Shown here: positions 61,801 through 62,796 of the stretch, piece by piece
Layout: the number at the start of each line of letters is the position of its first letter
Position numbering within the stretch: the stretch's first letter is position 1
Assembly: GCA_038503035.1 (NCBI GenBank)
Contig: JAVSML010000995.1
Span: 468,126 to 532,125 of the forward strand
Length of the DNA stretch: 64,000 bases
From: Crocodylus rhombifer
Lineage: Eukaryota; Chordata; Crocodylia; Crocodylidae
Direction of reading: 5' to 3'
Position numbers and translations under genes: made by a program
Notes under the pieces: generated by a model
What the model was told of the DNA's origin: nothing
The model's input: only the letters and a program-made list of their open reading frames with translations
The model's database searches: none

Positions 61801-62796
61801 AAAGTATCAGCTTTTCCAGAAACCAGCCAATTTTGAGCAGCGCATGTTAGATTGTAAGCGTGTCTTGGATGGTGTAAAGGCAGAACTCTATGTCCTGGAT
61901 GTGAAGGATATTGATCCAGATGTAATCCAAGCTCACTTGGACAAGTGTATGGTAAAACAGTTATTGGTGGATTATTACAAAATTTTAACCTTTTTCTATG
62001 CATTTGAATTTTCTGAATGTTAACCCCTTTGTGAAGAATTATGCATTTTGCTCACTTTTAAGTCCTGATTGAAAAAACGCTGTTGTAACTTGCTACAGTA
62101 TACAGAGCTGTTACTAGTTAAAGGCTTATAATTCATTTGGGTGAGTATACATGGTCATAAAAATAATGCATTGGTAATCAGAAGACATATGTCATACTTC
62201 AGCTGTGGTTGTAATCTTTCTCCACCCGGCCTTTGGCTCATTTTATGGAGACAACATGCAGTGTAGGAACATGTTTATTTAGCTCATATTGGTTTAATTC
62301 AAATACCATGCATAGAAGAGTAAAAATCATGGGGGAACTTGTCAACTTTGGTTAAGTTATGGAATAAATAGTGAAATTATTAGAGTAAATTTTATGAAGG
62401 TTTATTCTAATAATACAACAAAAATGGATTTTCTGCATTTTGAAATCTAATCTGAAAATACGTGTTCCTTTTTACCTTGTTGTTCTCCTTTTTTCCCCTC
62501 TTGACGTGAAGAAGAAGAAGAAATAGAGTATTAATGTTAGCATGGTATCTGAGTTCTCAGCAGATCCGAGCAGCATTTATCTAAAATCACAAAATATTTA
62601 CTGTACAGTGGTCACTAGAATGCATGTTTTTATTTTGTAGAAACTCTATAAAACACTAAGTGAGGTAAAGTTGGAGGTGGAGACTGTAATCAAAACAGGA
62701 CGGCAGTTTGTACAGAAACAGCAGACAGATAATCCCAAAGGGATGGATGAACAATTGACAGCACTGAAACTTCTTTATAATGATCTGGGTGCACAG
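3109..62796 (+). CDS. UTRN: Utrophin, internal part of the gene (28 coding exons, partial at both ends)
   Basis: Utrophin is a large cytoplasmic linker. Its N-terminal CH1-CH2 pair and part of its rod bind F-actin, and its C-terminal part (not in this window) binds beta-dystroglycan, syntrophins and dystrobrevins at the sarcolemma and neuromuscular junction. The 28 exons were placed by reading translations across AG/GT boundaries. They give 1427 codons in one open frame, covering the end of CH1, CH2, a linker, spectrin repeats 1-3, a polyproline hinge and repeats 4 to most of 11. Utrophin rather than dystrophin is shown by [48 protein letters not shown] and [11 protein letters not shown]. Dystrophin has different residues at these places. 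Exon lengths and phases follow the dystrophin family. All splice sites are GT-AG. No frameshift or stop was seen, so the gene looks functional. Boundaries outside the window cannot be judged. Confidence 0.97.
3202..4112 (+). other. UTRN: UTRN intron, 911 bp
   Basis: Ordinary intron. Around 3575-3680 there is a stretch (cactgatttcagtggagttatc, then acactagcatgagagaagg) that resembles an old amniote interspersed repeat, but I cannot classify it. Nothing else was seen. Confidence 0.75.
4113..4285 (+). CDS. UTRN: UTRN exon (dystrophin exon 6 equivalent), inter-CH linker and start of CH2
   Basis: 173 bases, phase 0 to phase 2. It encodes [19 protein letters not shown] followed by [17 protein letters not shown] and [19 protein letters not shown]. 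It covers the short CH1-CH2 linker and the first helices of CH2. The acceptor has a good pyrimidine tract (ttctttttacag) and the donor is GTAAGC. The length equals dystrophin exon 6. The split lysine codon (AA|A) is completed by the next exon. Confidence 0.97.
4286..6204 (+). other. UTRN: UTRN intron, 1919 bp
   Basis: A/T-rich intron with short A and T runs (for example T run near 5021). No repeat family or regulatory site was recognised. Confidence 0.75.
6205..6320 (+). CDS. UTRN: UTRN exon (dystrophin exon 7 equivalent), middle of CH2
   Basis: 116 bases, phase 2 to phase 1. It encodes [20 protein letters not shown] and then a helix ending GIEKLLDPE. It is one codon shorter than dystrophin exon 7 (119), as expected for utrophin, whose KMSP segment is one residue shorter. 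The helix [10 protein letters not shown] differs from the human paralogue at several places, but the core [10 protein letters not shown] is unchanged. The acceptor follows an A/T-rich tract (tatttttcag) and the donor is GTACTG. Confidence 0.96.
6529..6552. repeat. Poly-C and (CA)n tract
   Basis: About 13 C followed by six CA units, directly abutting the CR1 3' end. Confidence 0.85.
6553..6745 (-). mobile_element. CR1 LINE, 3' end fragment
   Basis: TTTCATAGTTTCAGAGTTTC is the reverse complement of a CR1 3' terminus. GGTCGGAAGGGACCTGAGCA, ATCATCTAGTCCAACCCCCT and TAAACACCCCCAGGGTAGGA follow in the usual order. The GGGGTCAAATGACCCCAGC variant suggests a crocodilian-type CR1. The element is inserted antisense to UTRN and 5' truncated. 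Confidence 0.88.
7563..7723 (+). CDS. UTRN: UTRN exon, end of CH2 (utrophin counterpart of dystrophin exon 8)
   Basis: 161 bases, phase 1 to phase 0. It encodes [20 protein letters not shown] followed by [20 protein letters not shown], which closes the second calponin-homology domain, and a charged tail ending NIQQ. The acceptor is tttctatcttag, 33 bases after an 18-base T run. The donor is GTATGT. Utrophin has no equivalent of the longer dystrophin exon 8-9 linker. The following exon goes directly to the pre-rod segment. Confidence 0.96.
9054..9608. mobile_element. hAT-like non-autonomous DNA transposon
   Basis: The left end CAGGGAGGCTCAACCTCTGG is inversely matched, imperfectly, by the right end (GTGTGGGCAAAAGGTTGAAC). 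The interior carries imperfect tandem repeats of about 60 bp (CCCAATCCTGGAGTGC, CCCAATCCCAGGGTGAGA, CTCAATCCCTGTGTGGG). No target duplication is clear. The class is inferred from the ends. Confidence 0.55.
9230..9530. repeat. Imperfect GC-rich minisatellite inside the hAT-like element
   Basis: About five degenerate units of roughly 60 bp centred on a CCCAATCCCxGxGTG motif. The open frames on both strands here repeat peptide motifs such as TLGLGPR and are by-products of the tandem repeat. Confidence 0.55.
9687..10449. mobile_element. hAT-like non-autonomous DNA transposon with clear TIRs
   Basis: The left terminus CAGTGGTGCTCAACTTTTTT and the right terminus, read on the other strand, CAGGGGTGCTCAACCTCTGA share CAGxGGTGCTCAAC. 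Total length is 763 bp. The interior is G-rich with degenerate tandem units (GGGGAAAGGG, CATGGCTTGGCCCCAA). A target duplication is not clear. Confidence 0.65.
10629..10832 (+). CDS. UTRN: UTRN exon, hinge 1 to spectrin repeat 1 (counterpart of dystrophin exon 10)
   Basis: 204 bases, 68 codons, phase 0 to phase 0. It starts [20 protein letters not shown], a short acidic linker, then [20 protein letters not shown], helix A of spectrin repeat 1 with its conserved tryptophan, and ends VKEQFGTHE. The acceptor is ttttttttcctgtgtag and the donor GTAAGT. The first dozen residues are less conserved than the rest, as usual for hinge 1. The linker is much shorter than hinge 1 of dystrophin. Confidence 0.96.
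10833..11977 (+). other. UTRN: UTRN intron, 1145 bp
   Basis: It contains a GC-rich repeat-like segment at about 10895-11215. It has an inverted repeat CCTGGGAGTGCACTCCCAGG at 11159-11178 and a doubled GGAGCCAGGAACCT motif. The remainder is A/T-rich with no recognised feature. Confidence 0.7.
10895..11215. repeat. GC-rich unclassified repeat with internal palindrome
   Basis: The base composition differs from its flanks. GGAGCCAGGAACCT occurs twice close together, and a perfect 20-bp palindrome (CCTGGGAGTGCACTCCCAGG) is present. This looks like a non-autonomous element, but no ends were found. Confidence 0.35.
11978..12159 (+). CDS. UTRN: UTRN exon (dystrophin exon 11 equivalent), spectrin repeat 1
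   Basis: 182 bases, phase 0 to phase 2. It encodes [20 protein letters not shown], the heptad-rich helix B, and then helix C with [19 protein letters not shown]. The acceptor is acctttt acag and the donor GTGAGC. The length equals dystrophin exon 11. The arginine codon is split CG|C with the next exon. Confidence 0.97.
12160..13168 (+). other. UTRN: UTRN intron, 1009 bp
   Basis: A palindrome-rich MITE occupies 12211-12530. The rest is A/T-rich intron without recognised features. Confidence 0.75.
12211..12530. mobile_element. Palindrome-rich MITE, family copy 1
   Basis: The ends AGGGTGTTTATACATGTGCT and, inverted, GGGCACCTATACACATGC are related. Inside are a 23-bp inverted repeat with one mismatch (12347-12369 / 12371-12393) and a perfect 20-bp palindrome CATGCTGTAATTACAGCATG at 12477-12496. 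It shares CTTTAATTAGAGTGGCT and GAGTCTGCTGGAGC with the element at 54880-55180. Confidence 0.6.
13169..13319 (+). CDS. UTRN: UTRN exon (dystrophin exon 12 equivalent), repeat 1/2 junction
   Basis: 151 bases, phase 2 to phase 0. It reads [20 protein letters not shown] and then [20 protein letters not shown]. The tryptophan in [12 protein letters not shown] is the helix A core tryptophan of spectrin repeat 2. The acceptor is ttcttccatgtgcag and the donor GTAAAT. The length equals dystrophin exon 12. The stretch [14 protein letters not shown] differs from the human paralogue, but the helix frame is kept. Confidence 0.97.
13320..15689 (+). other. UTRN: UTRN intron, 2370 bp
   Basis: About 13350-14600 is less A/T-rich than its flanks and has several medium open frames on both strands, none recognised. 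A CR1 fragment lies at 14690-14815. Beyond it is ordinary intron. Confidence 0.7.
14690..14815 (-). mobile_element. CR1 LINE, diverged 3' fragment
   Basis: GACCAGGAAAGTGTGTTGGG, GGTCAGATGACCCCAGCTAG, then CTCATCTTAAAGACCCTCAA and GTAGGGGAGAGCACCA follow the same order as the CR1 end at 6553-6745. The terminal part is degraded. Confidence 0.75.
15690..15809 (+). CDS. UTRN: UTRN exon (dystrophin exon 13 equivalent), spectrin repeat 2
   Basis: 120 bases, 40 codons, phase 0 to phase 0. It encodes [20 protein letters not shown] and [11 protein letters not shown], helix B and the B-C loop of spectrin repeat 2, and ends LEEQLQ. The acceptor is cttgtttctag and the donor GTAAAT. The [17 protein letters not shown] segment is a hallmark shared with dystrophin, with utrophin-type residues. 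Confidence 0.97.
15810..16866 (+). other. UTRN: UTRN intron, 1057 bp
   Basis: A/T-rich intron. No repeat family or other feature was recognised. Confidence 0.75.
16867..16968 (+). CDS. UTRN: UTRN exon (dystrophin exon 14 equivalent), repeat 2/3 junction
   Basis: 102 bases, phase 0 to phase 0. It encodes [20 protein letters not shown] followed by [10 protein letters not shown]. The paired tryptophans (RWT, RWTEERW) are the helix C to helix A junction between spectrin repeats 2 and 3. The acceptor is gtcttgctgctctag and the donor GTTAGT. The length equals dystrophin exon 14. Confidence 0.97.
17106..17210. repeat. Tandem duplication, 59-bp period, two copies
   Basis: GTTGTGTGAGGACAG starts at 17106 and again at 17165. 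Both are followed by AGATCTAAA, AATCCAGTAAAAAA and GGA with a few differences. Confidence 0.8.
18360..18890. mobile_element. Inverted-repeat DNA element (MITE-like)
   Basis: The left end CTGCGTCCACACAAACG is matched inversely by the right end CGTCTGGATGTGGCCTCAG. Near the left end is a hairpin with arms of about 25 bp at 18387-18446 (GACAAGTAGTGGTGGC and its inverse). Another 11-bp inverted repeat (GGTATGTGGCA / TGCCACATACC) flanks 18819-18858. Open frames here on both strands are by-products. Confidence 0.5.
19274..19298. repeat. (ACTC)n microsatellite
   Basis: About six perfect ACTC units. Confidence 0.9.
19865..20461. mobile_element. Large-hairpin MITE, hAT-like termini
   Basis: It starts TAGGGCTGTGCAAAGCTTC and ends TTCGCATACCCCTTA, which are imperfect inverted termini. 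It is flanked by AAAAGTAC and AAAAATAC (7 of 8 match, the expected hAT duplication size). The interior is a long imperfect inverted repeat: AGACACAGCTTTATATGTTT near 20003 and its inverse AAACATTTAAAGGTGTGTCT near 20285. As a result, opposite-strand translations share a VEKT(F/Y)K(G/A)VSM(A/T)E ending. The family is shared with 62831-63594. Confidence 0.7.
21663..21770 (+). CDS. UTRN: UTRN exon (dystrophin exon 15 equivalent), spectrin repeat 3
   Basis: 108 bases, phase 0 to phase 0. It encodes [20 protein letters not shown] followed by [16 protein letters not shown]. The tryptophan in VWLTEKE is the core residue of helix A of repeat 3. The acceptor has a strong pyrimidine tract (ctttcttccttttag) and the donor is GTGAGT. 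The length equals dystrophin exon 15. Confidence 0.97.
21771..23078 (+). other. UTRN: UTRN intron, 1308 bp
   Basis: A/T-rich. It has a hairpin TACAGGGTGAGTGCCCTGTA at 22741-22760, a run of about 26 T at 22773-22798, and a 20-bp tandem duplication at 22949-22985 (AGCATCCATAGATCAT twice). Confidence 0.75.
22773..22798. repeat. Poly-T run
   Basis: Uninterrupted T run of about 26 bases after ATTAATAAAG. Confidence 0.9.
23079..23258 (+). CDS. UTRN: UTRN exon (dystrophin exon 16 equivalent), end of spectrin repeat 3
   Basis: 180 bases, phase 0 to phase 0. It encodes [20 protein letters not shown], then [14 protein letters not shown] and [28 protein letters not shown] is helix C with its conserved tryptophan. 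The acceptor is ttgttttttcaatgtcag and the donor GTACCC. The length equals dystrophin exon 16. Confidence 0.97.
23259..24343 (+). other. UTRN: UTRN intron, 1085 bp
   Basis: Ordinary A/T-rich intron. No repeat or other feature was recognised. Confidence 0.75.
24344..24513 (+). CDS. UTRN: UTRN exon (dystrophin exon 17 equivalent), polyproline hinge 2
   Basis: 170 bases, phase 0 to phase 2. It starts [12 protein letters not shown] and then a charged stretch leads to [20 protein letters not shown]. This proline run flanked by lysine and arginine is the non-spectrin hinge between repeats 3 and 4, where dystrophin also has a hinge. The middle part ([20 protein letters not shown]) is clearly diverged from human, while the proline block is kept. 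The donor is GTAAGA. The last lysine codon is split AA|G. Confidence 0.95.
25390..25562 (+). mobile_element. MIR-type SINE
   Basis: CATTTTACAGATGGAGAATG, GAGACAGAGAGAGATTAAAG, CAGAGTCACACAGGCAGT, CCTAGATTTCTGAAGTCC and TGTTTTAACCATAATGCCAT follow the MIR core and 3' consensus in order, with many old substitutions. Confidence 0.85.
25979..26080. mobile_element. Possible hAT-like end fragment
   Basis: CCAGTGGTGCTCAGCCTTCT resembles the CAGTGGTGCTCAAC terminus seen at 9687. No opposite end was found. Confidence 0.3.
27060..27246. mobile_element. hAT-like MITE with TIRs
   Basis: The ends CAGGGGTGGGCAATTATTTT and GCTGCATTTTGCCCACCCC are inverted repeats. The flanks ACCTAGCT and ACCTAGTG agree at 6 of 8 positions, consistent with an old 8-bp target duplication. 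The interior (CAAGCCATCGAGGGCTGCC, TAGAATGGCCTGGCG) matches a repeat I recall as frequent in crocodilian and turtle genomes. Confidence 0.75.
28304..28427 (+). CDS. UTRN: UTRN exon (dystrophin exon 18 equivalent), start of spectrin repeat 4
   Basis: 124 bases, phase 2 to phase 0. It encodes [20 protein letters not shown] and then [19 protein letters not shown]. The tryptophan in LLNWISKSK opens helix A of repeat 4. The acceptor is gaccttttaaaccag and the donor GTAAAA. The length equals dystrophin exon 18. The helix A sequence is diverged but the spacing is intact. Confidence 0.96.
28428..31219 (+). other. UTRN: UTRN intron, 2792 bp
   Basis: It has an A run at 28741-28754, a GC-rich repeat-like block at about 29100-29470, and a short doubled motif TTCTTGGAGGGGA at 29543-29580. 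The rest is ordinary. The 3' end has a T tract, seven G, then AAATCAATTTGCAG. Confidence 0.75.
29100..29470. repeat. GC-rich unclassified interspersed repeat
   Basis: GC-rich segment between A/T-rich flanks. It explains the overlapping open frames on both strands. No family or ends were recognised. Confidence 0.35.
31220..31307 (+). CDS. UTRN: UTRN exon (dystrophin exon 19 equivalent), spectrin repeat 4
   Basis: 88 bases, phase 0 to phase 1. It encodes [20 protein letters not shown] followed by QNLLDQMGK. The length equals dystrophin exon 19. The acceptor is unusual: the pyrimidine tract is interrupted by a run of seven G followed by AAATC before aatttgcag. The donor is GTAAGA. The heptad pattern of helix B is clear, and the residues are fairly divergent from human. 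Confidence 0.95.
31931..32582. mobile_element. MITE-like element with TIRs and terminal hairpin
   Basis: The left end AAGGCACCCTCTACACGTGC and the inverse of the right end, AAGGTCCCCTCTACATGTTA, agree at most positions. Just inside is an inverted repeat of about 43 bp (ATTGGACCTAATGCATGATC near 31964 against GATTGTGCATTAGATCCAAT near 32038). The middle is GC-rich and gives spurious open frames. Confidence 0.6.
32895..33110. mobile_element. Possible hAT-like fragment
   Basis: It begins AAAGGTGTCAAACACATCC, like the GGGGTGTCAAA terminus of hAT-type elements. The following segment (GATCTGGATGGTGCGGCTCT, GTCCTGTGGGCCACATGA) is of the same style as other such repeats here. The right end is not defined. 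Confidence 0.4.
34645..34886 (+). CDS. UTRN: UTRN exon (dystrophin exon 20 equivalent), repeats 4 and 5
   Basis: 242 bases, phase 1 to phase 0. It encodes [20 protein letters not shown], which ends repeat 4 with the helix C tryptophan, then [20 protein letters not shown] and the helix A stretch with [10 protein letters not shown]. It ends LKESCK. The acceptor is ccttaatctacttag and the donor GTAAGT. The length equals dystrophin exon 20. Confidence 0.96.
34887..35950 (+). other. UTRN: UTRN intron, 1064 bp
   Basis: Most of 35290-35830 is a repeat-like element with a perfect 16-bp inverted repeat. The acceptor tract holds ten C. Confidence 0.75.
35290..35830. mobile_element. Unclassified MITE-like element, copy 1
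   Basis: It contains a perfect inverted repeat GGAAACCTGCAGAGCA (35491-35506) and its complement (35515-35530). The segment GCAGGTTTCCTTAGTCTGCC and the following ATGATTTAATCCTGATTGTTCCC resemble GCAAGCTCCCTCAGTCTGCC and ATGATTTAACCTTAGTTACTCCC at 45340-45485, so it is likely one family. Confidence 0.45.
35951..36131 (+). CDS. UTRN: UTRN exon (dystrophin exon 21 equivalent), spectrin repeat 5
   Basis: 181 bases, phase 0 to phase 1. It encodes [20 protein letters not shown], then [20 protein letters not shown] and HCQQLKR. This is among the more divergent parts of the rod, but the length equals dystrophin exon 21 and the frame is kept. The acceptor tract contains ten consecutive C before accacag. 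The donor is GTAAAC. Confidence 0.95.
36132..39586 (+). other. UTRN: UTRN intron, 3455 bp
   Basis: Long A/T-rich intron. I recognised no transposon family, tandem array or RNA gene in it. Confidence 0.7.
39587..39732 (+). CDS. UTRN: UTRN exon (dystrophin exon 22 equivalent), start of spectrin repeat 6
   Basis: 146 bases, phase 1 to phase 0. It encodes [20 protein letters not shown], then [17 protein letters not shown] and VEKALQQTK. The length equals dystrophin exon 22. LKDVLNESE and KVEKALQ match the human paralogue. The residues between them are diverged. The acceptor (cggttttaccaaaaacag) has a weak pyrimidine tract. The donor is GTAAGT. Confidence 0.96.
39945..40165. repeat. GC-rich unclassified repeat
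   Basis: Local GC-rich island with repeated GGTCCAG and GGCCCAA motifs between A/T-rich flanks. Family unknown. Confidence 0.35.
41080..41340. mobile_element. Possible MITE with internal inverted repeats
   Basis: It contains several short palindromes: AAGTTTAGTACTTG against CAAGTACTAAAG, CACTACTGCACATTAGTG, and GCTACTGTGCAGTAGC. The end GTGTAGATGCACCCAGG resembles the ends of other small elements in this window. Its left boundary is unclear. Confidence 0.4.
41742..41981 (+). other. Unexplained open frame ending at a strong splice-donor-like site
   Basis: An 79-codon frame starts [12 protein letters not shown] and ends PHSCKEL. A consensus-like acceptor (tttttttgcctgagaacag, AG at 41754-41755) precedes it and GTAAGT follows at 41978-41983, which would bound a 222-bp cryptic exon. 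Read in the UTRN phase this exon meets TGA after five codons. I do not recognise the peptide. It may be chance, a repeat relic or a poison exon. Confidence 0.25.
42676..42888 (+). CDS. UTRN: UTRN exon (dystrophin exon 23 equivalent), spectrin repeat 6
   Basis: 213 bases, phase 0 to phase 0. It encodes [20 protein letters not shown], then [20 protein letters not shown] and [29 protein letters not shown] is helix C with its tryptophan. The acceptor is ctactttctctgcag and the donor GTAAAA. The length equals dystrophin exon 23. This is the first of an unbroken series of symmetric phase-0 exons. Confidence 0.97.
43205..43310. repeat. A/C-rich low-complexity tract
   Basis: CAAA repeats followed by about 12 C and more A-rich sequence. 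Confidence 0.8.
43380..43790. repeat. GC-richer unclassified repeat-like block
   Basis: Composition differs from flanks and open frames appear on both strands (for example 43409-43672 and 43562-43792). No family was recognised. Confidence 0.3.
44305..44470 (+). mobile_element. Degraded MIR-type SINE
   Basis: CTCCACAAACATTCTTAAGA, GGTAGGATAAGAAATGG and CATCATTTTAGGATGGGAA resemble the MIR segment with ATCCTCACAACAACCCTATG and ATTTTACAGATGAGGAA. The downstream match is weak. Confidence 0.5.
44508..44551. repeat. 22-bp tandem duplication
   Basis: AAAATACATCCTGTAGTAAA is repeated 22 bases later with one change (CGTCC for CATCC). Confidence 0.9.
45150..45570. mobile_element. Unclassified MITE-like element, copy 2
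   Basis: It shares GCAAGCTCCCTCAGTCTGCC and ATGATTTAACCTTAGTTACT with the element at 35290-35830. GCAGTGAGCTTGTAGTGCTG near 45273 can pair with CAGCATGTTCTGCAAGCTCC near 45330. Boundaries are approximate. Confidence 0.4.
46784..47345 (-). mobile_element. Tigger/pogo-type DNA transposon, truncated and broken
   Basis: After TA at 46782-46783 the + strand reads CAGGAAGTCCTTGGACTTAC and GACCCAGTTGGTTCCTG, a Tigger-type inverted terminus. On the minus strand, two overlapping frames resemble the C-terminal part of a Tigger transposase: 47336-47124 ([12 protein letters not shown]) and 47269-47006 ([20 protein letters not shown], then TPEK/SPSK repeats). They are offset by a frameshift, and the catalytic DDE part and the other terminus are missing. 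It is a dead remnant, antisense to UTRN. Confidence 0.75.
47440..47605 (+). mobile_element. MIR-type SINE
   Basis: CTTCATATGTGAGGAAATAG, AGGATCACAGTGAAGTGAC, TGCACATATTAGGTCA and GACAGAGCTGCATGTAGAAA TCC follow the MIR core and tail order (ACAGATGAGGAAACTGAG, AGTGGCAGAGC). The sequence is old and diverged. Confidence 0.7.
49080..49090. repeat. Poly-C run
   Basis: About ten consecutive C. Confidence 0.85.
49467..49920. mobile_element. hAT-like non-autonomous element
   Basis: It starts GAGGGGTGCTCAACCTCTGG, the same terminus as at 9687 and 9054, then GCTTGCAGAGCCTTGGAATC and a GC-rich interior. The right terminus is not recognisable, so the end is approximate. Confidence 0.55.
50267..50336 (+). 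repeat. 70-bp duplicated segment, copy at the exon acceptor
   Basis: It ends one base before the G of the acceptor AG of the exon at 50338. It matches 50906-50975 with about 5 mismatches in 70 bases (TTATATCAACCCTTCATTAC and ACTGTGTTCGATTTA are the same in both). Confidence 0.9.
50338..50451 (+). CDS. UTRN: UTRN exon (dystrophin exon 24 equivalent), start of spectrin repeat 7
   Basis: 114 bases, phase 0 to phase 0. It encodes [20 protein letters not shown] followed by [10 protein letters not shown]. The tryptophan in [11 protein letters not shown] is the helix A core of repeat 7. The acceptor (tgtgttcgatttag) has a poor pyrimidine tract. A near copy of this acceptor region lies at 50906-50975. 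The donor is GTGAGT. The length equals dystrophin exon 24. Confidence 0.97.
50700..50865 (+). mobile_element. MIR-type SINE
   Basis: CCTGTTTTACAGTTGAGGGA, ATTGAAGCACAGCAAAACAA, AGTGACTTACCTTAGTTA and GGGTTAGAATTCAGATGTTT, then TTCTTTGCCATAACCACAAA, follow the MIR core and 3' part in order. Confidence 0.85.
50906..50975 (+). repeat. 70-bp duplicated segment, intronic copy
   Basis: Near copy of 50267-50336. After GATTTA it reads ATTCAGTC instead of GGCTGATTCA, so the acceptor G and the first exon codons are missing here. There is no usable exon after it. Confidence 0.9.
51240..51395 (+). CDS. UTRN: UTRN exon (dystrophin exon 25 equivalent), spectrin repeat 7
   Basis: 156 bases, phase 0 to phase 0. 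It encodes [20 protein letters not shown], then [20 protein letters not shown] and KLSKQ. The acceptor is ttttctgctgtgtgttcag and the donor GTCAGT. The length equals dystrophin exon 25. Helix B and C spacing is kept, while many surface residues differ from human. Confidence 0.96.
51828..52073. mobile_element. hAT-like MITE
   Basis: The start CAGGTCTGTTCAACTTGTGA and the inverse of the end, TGGGTCTATCCAACTGCTGA, are related termini. The flanks CTTTAACA and TTTTAACG agree at 6 of 8 bases, suggesting an old target duplication. Length is 246 bp. Confidence 0.65.
53417..53765 (-). mobile_element. CR1 LINE, 3' end fragment
   Basis: ATCATAGGAAAGCAGAGTTG, GAAGGGACCTCACAATGTCA, TCTAGTCCAGGCCTCTGCTC, TTCCAATGACTGACCACTCT and AAAGTTCCTCCTGATTTCCA are in CR1 order (reverse-complement orientation). 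It is the longest CR1 piece here, about 350 bp, 5' truncated. Confidence 0.93.
53917..54087 (+). CDS. UTRN: UTRN exon (dystrophin exon 26 equivalent), spectrin repeat 8
   Basis: 171 bases, phase 0 to phase 0. It encodes [20 protein letters not shown], then [20 protein letters not shown] and [17 protein letters not shown]. From DLAEMQEWM on it is almost the same as human utrophin, in contrast to the preceding exons. The acceptor is tttttggtttttctag and the donor GTCAGA. The length equals dystrophin exon 26. Confidence 0.97.
54880..55180. mobile_element. Palindrome-rich MITE, family copy 2
   Basis: The ends GGCACCTATACACAAGC and, inverted, GGGCACTTTTACACATGC are related to each other and to the ends at 12211-12530. 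Inside, AAAATGGTGGCGGGGGCAC (55024-55042) and its inverse (55052-55070) form a hairpin with one mismatch. CTTTAATTAGAGTGGCT and GAGTCTGCTGGAGC are shared with copy 1. Confidence 0.65.
55880..56160. repeat. GC-rich unclassified interspersed repeat
   Basis: Abruptly GC-rich (GCAGGGCCTGGAGC, GGGCCCACCCTCCAGCCCAG). Open frames of 89-171 codons on both strands are explained by the composition. No ends were found. Confidence 0.4.
56244..56350. repeat. 39-bp minisatellite, about 2.7 copies
   Basis: Units start at 56244, 56283 and 56322, each AAAAGCTGCGCCCTCACTGG followed by CGCTGGGGTCTGTGCCCCC. The first two are the same over the full 39 bases. The third is diverged and partial. A 13-residue peptide repeat appears in all open frames crossing it. 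Confidence 0.92.
56340..56801 (-). mobile_element. LTR-like element, possibly a solo LTR
   Basis: Read on the minus strand it begins TGTAACAGGGAACCCTAAAC at 56801. It has a TATA-like CTATAAAAACC near 56660, followed by a GC-rich leader-like stretch and a T-rich segment (TTTGCTTTATTTTATTTTTT). It then runs to GGGGACCCACTAC. This arrangement fits a long terminal repeat, but the left boundary, the second LTR and target duplication were not found. No open frame of an internal region is present. Confidence 0.4.
56773..56800. repeat. Short perfect hairpin at the LTR-like end
   Basis: GTAACAGGG and CCCTGTTAC are perfect 9-bp arms around TTTAGGGTT. Confidence 0.8.
57647..57826 (+). CDS. UTRN: UTRN exon (dystrophin exon 27 equivalent), spectrin repeat 8
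   Basis: 180 bases, phase 0 to phase 0. It encodes [20 protein letters not shown], then [20 protein letters not shown] and [17 protein letters not shown]. It is very close to human. The acceptor is acatttctttgagcag and the donor GTATGA. It is one codon shorter than dystrophin exon 27. Confidence 0.97.
57827..58519 (+). other. UTRN: UTRN intron, 693 bp
   Basis: A/T-rich intron. Nothing else was recognised. Confidence 0.8.
58520..58654 (+). CDS. UTRN: UTRN exon (dystrophin exon 28 equivalent), start of spectrin repeat 9
   Basis: 135 bases, phase 0 to phase 0. It encodes [20 protein letters not shown], then [20 protein letters not shown] and NEALE. The three tryptophans around VWSCWIELL mark helix A of repeat 9. 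The acceptor is ttccttttgcttatag and the donor GTATTA. The length equals dystrophin exon 28. Confidence 0.97.
58655..59265 (+). other. UTRN: UTRN intron, 611 bp
   Basis: More than half is a GC-rich repeat at about 58735-59073. The remaining part is short ordinary intron. Confidence 0.75.
58735..59073. mobile_element. hAT-like element fragment
   Basis: The right end GAATTTTTGACACCCCTG matches the inverse of a CAGGGGTGTCAAA-type hAT terminus. The interior is GC-rich and includes a C/CA-rich tract at 58741-58770. The left terminus was not found. Confidence 0.5.
59266..59415 (+). CDS. UTRN: UTRN exon (dystrophin exon 29 equivalent), spectrin repeat 9
   Basis: 150 bases, phase 0 to phase 0. It encodes [20 protein letters not shown], then [20 protein letters not shown] and [10 protein letters not shown]. 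It is nearly unchanged relative to human. The acceptor is ttttctctgttaactag and the donor GTAAGA. The length equals dystrophin exon 29. Confidence 0.97.
59416..60732 (+). other. UTRN: UTRN intron, 1317 bp
   Basis: Ordinary intron. The short stretch GTACACTTACCCCCAGTTGACAACCCCTGC near 60090 has the style of a transposon end, but no element could be outlined. Confidence 0.7.
60733..60894 (+). CDS. UTRN: UTRN exon (dystrophin exon 30 equivalent), spectrin repeat 10
   Basis: 162 bases, phase 0 to phase 0. It encodes [20 protein letters not shown], then [20 protein letters not shown] and [13 protein letters not shown]. Here helix A has no tryptophan, as in human utrophin repeat 10. The acceptor is cttcttcctatttag and the donor GTATTC. 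The length equals dystrophin exon 30. Confidence 0.97.
60895..61202 (+). other. UTRN: UTRN intron, 308 bp
   Basis: The shortest intron in the window. Nothing besides the splice signals was recognised. Confidence 0.85.
61203..61331 (+). CDS. UTRN: UTRN exon (dystrophin exon 31 equivalent), spectrin repeat 10
   Basis: 129 bases, 43 codons, phase 0 to phase 0. It encodes [20 protein letters not shown], then a loop [20 protein letters not shown]. The acceptor AG is preceded by atgatatggc, a weak tract, with a better pyrimidine stretch about 15 bases upstream. The donor is GTAAAT. The P/S-rich loop is more divergent than the helix. It is longer than dystrophin exon 31 (111). Confidence 0.96.
61332..61777 (+). 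other. UTRN: UTRN intron, 446 bp
   Basis: A/T-rich. Nothing besides the splice signals was recognised. Confidence 0.85.
61778..61951 (+). CDS. UTRN: UTRN exon (dystrophin exon 32 equivalent), repeat 10/11 junction
   Basis: 174 bases, phase 0 to phase 0. It encodes [20 protein letters not shown], then [20 protein letters not shown] and [15 protein letters not shown]. It is almost the same as human. The acceptor is tttttattaatggaaacag and the donor GTAAAA. The length equals dystrophin exon 32. Confidence 0.97.
61952..62640 (+). other. UTRN: UTRN intron, 689 bp
   Basis: A/T-rich. A short AAG repeat lies at 62509-62522. No other feature. Confidence 0.85.
62641..62796 (+). CDS. UTRN: UTRN exon (dystrophin exon 33 equivalent), spectrin repeat 11, last in window
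   Basis: 156 bases, phase 0 to phase 0. It encodes [20 protein letters not shown], then [20 protein letters not shown] and LYNDLGAQ. The acceptor is tgcatgtttttattttgtag and the donor GTAAGA. The length equals dystrophin exon 33. The next utrophin exon, which should begin VTEGK, is not found before 64000, so the coding sequence continues beyond the window. Confidence 0.97.
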
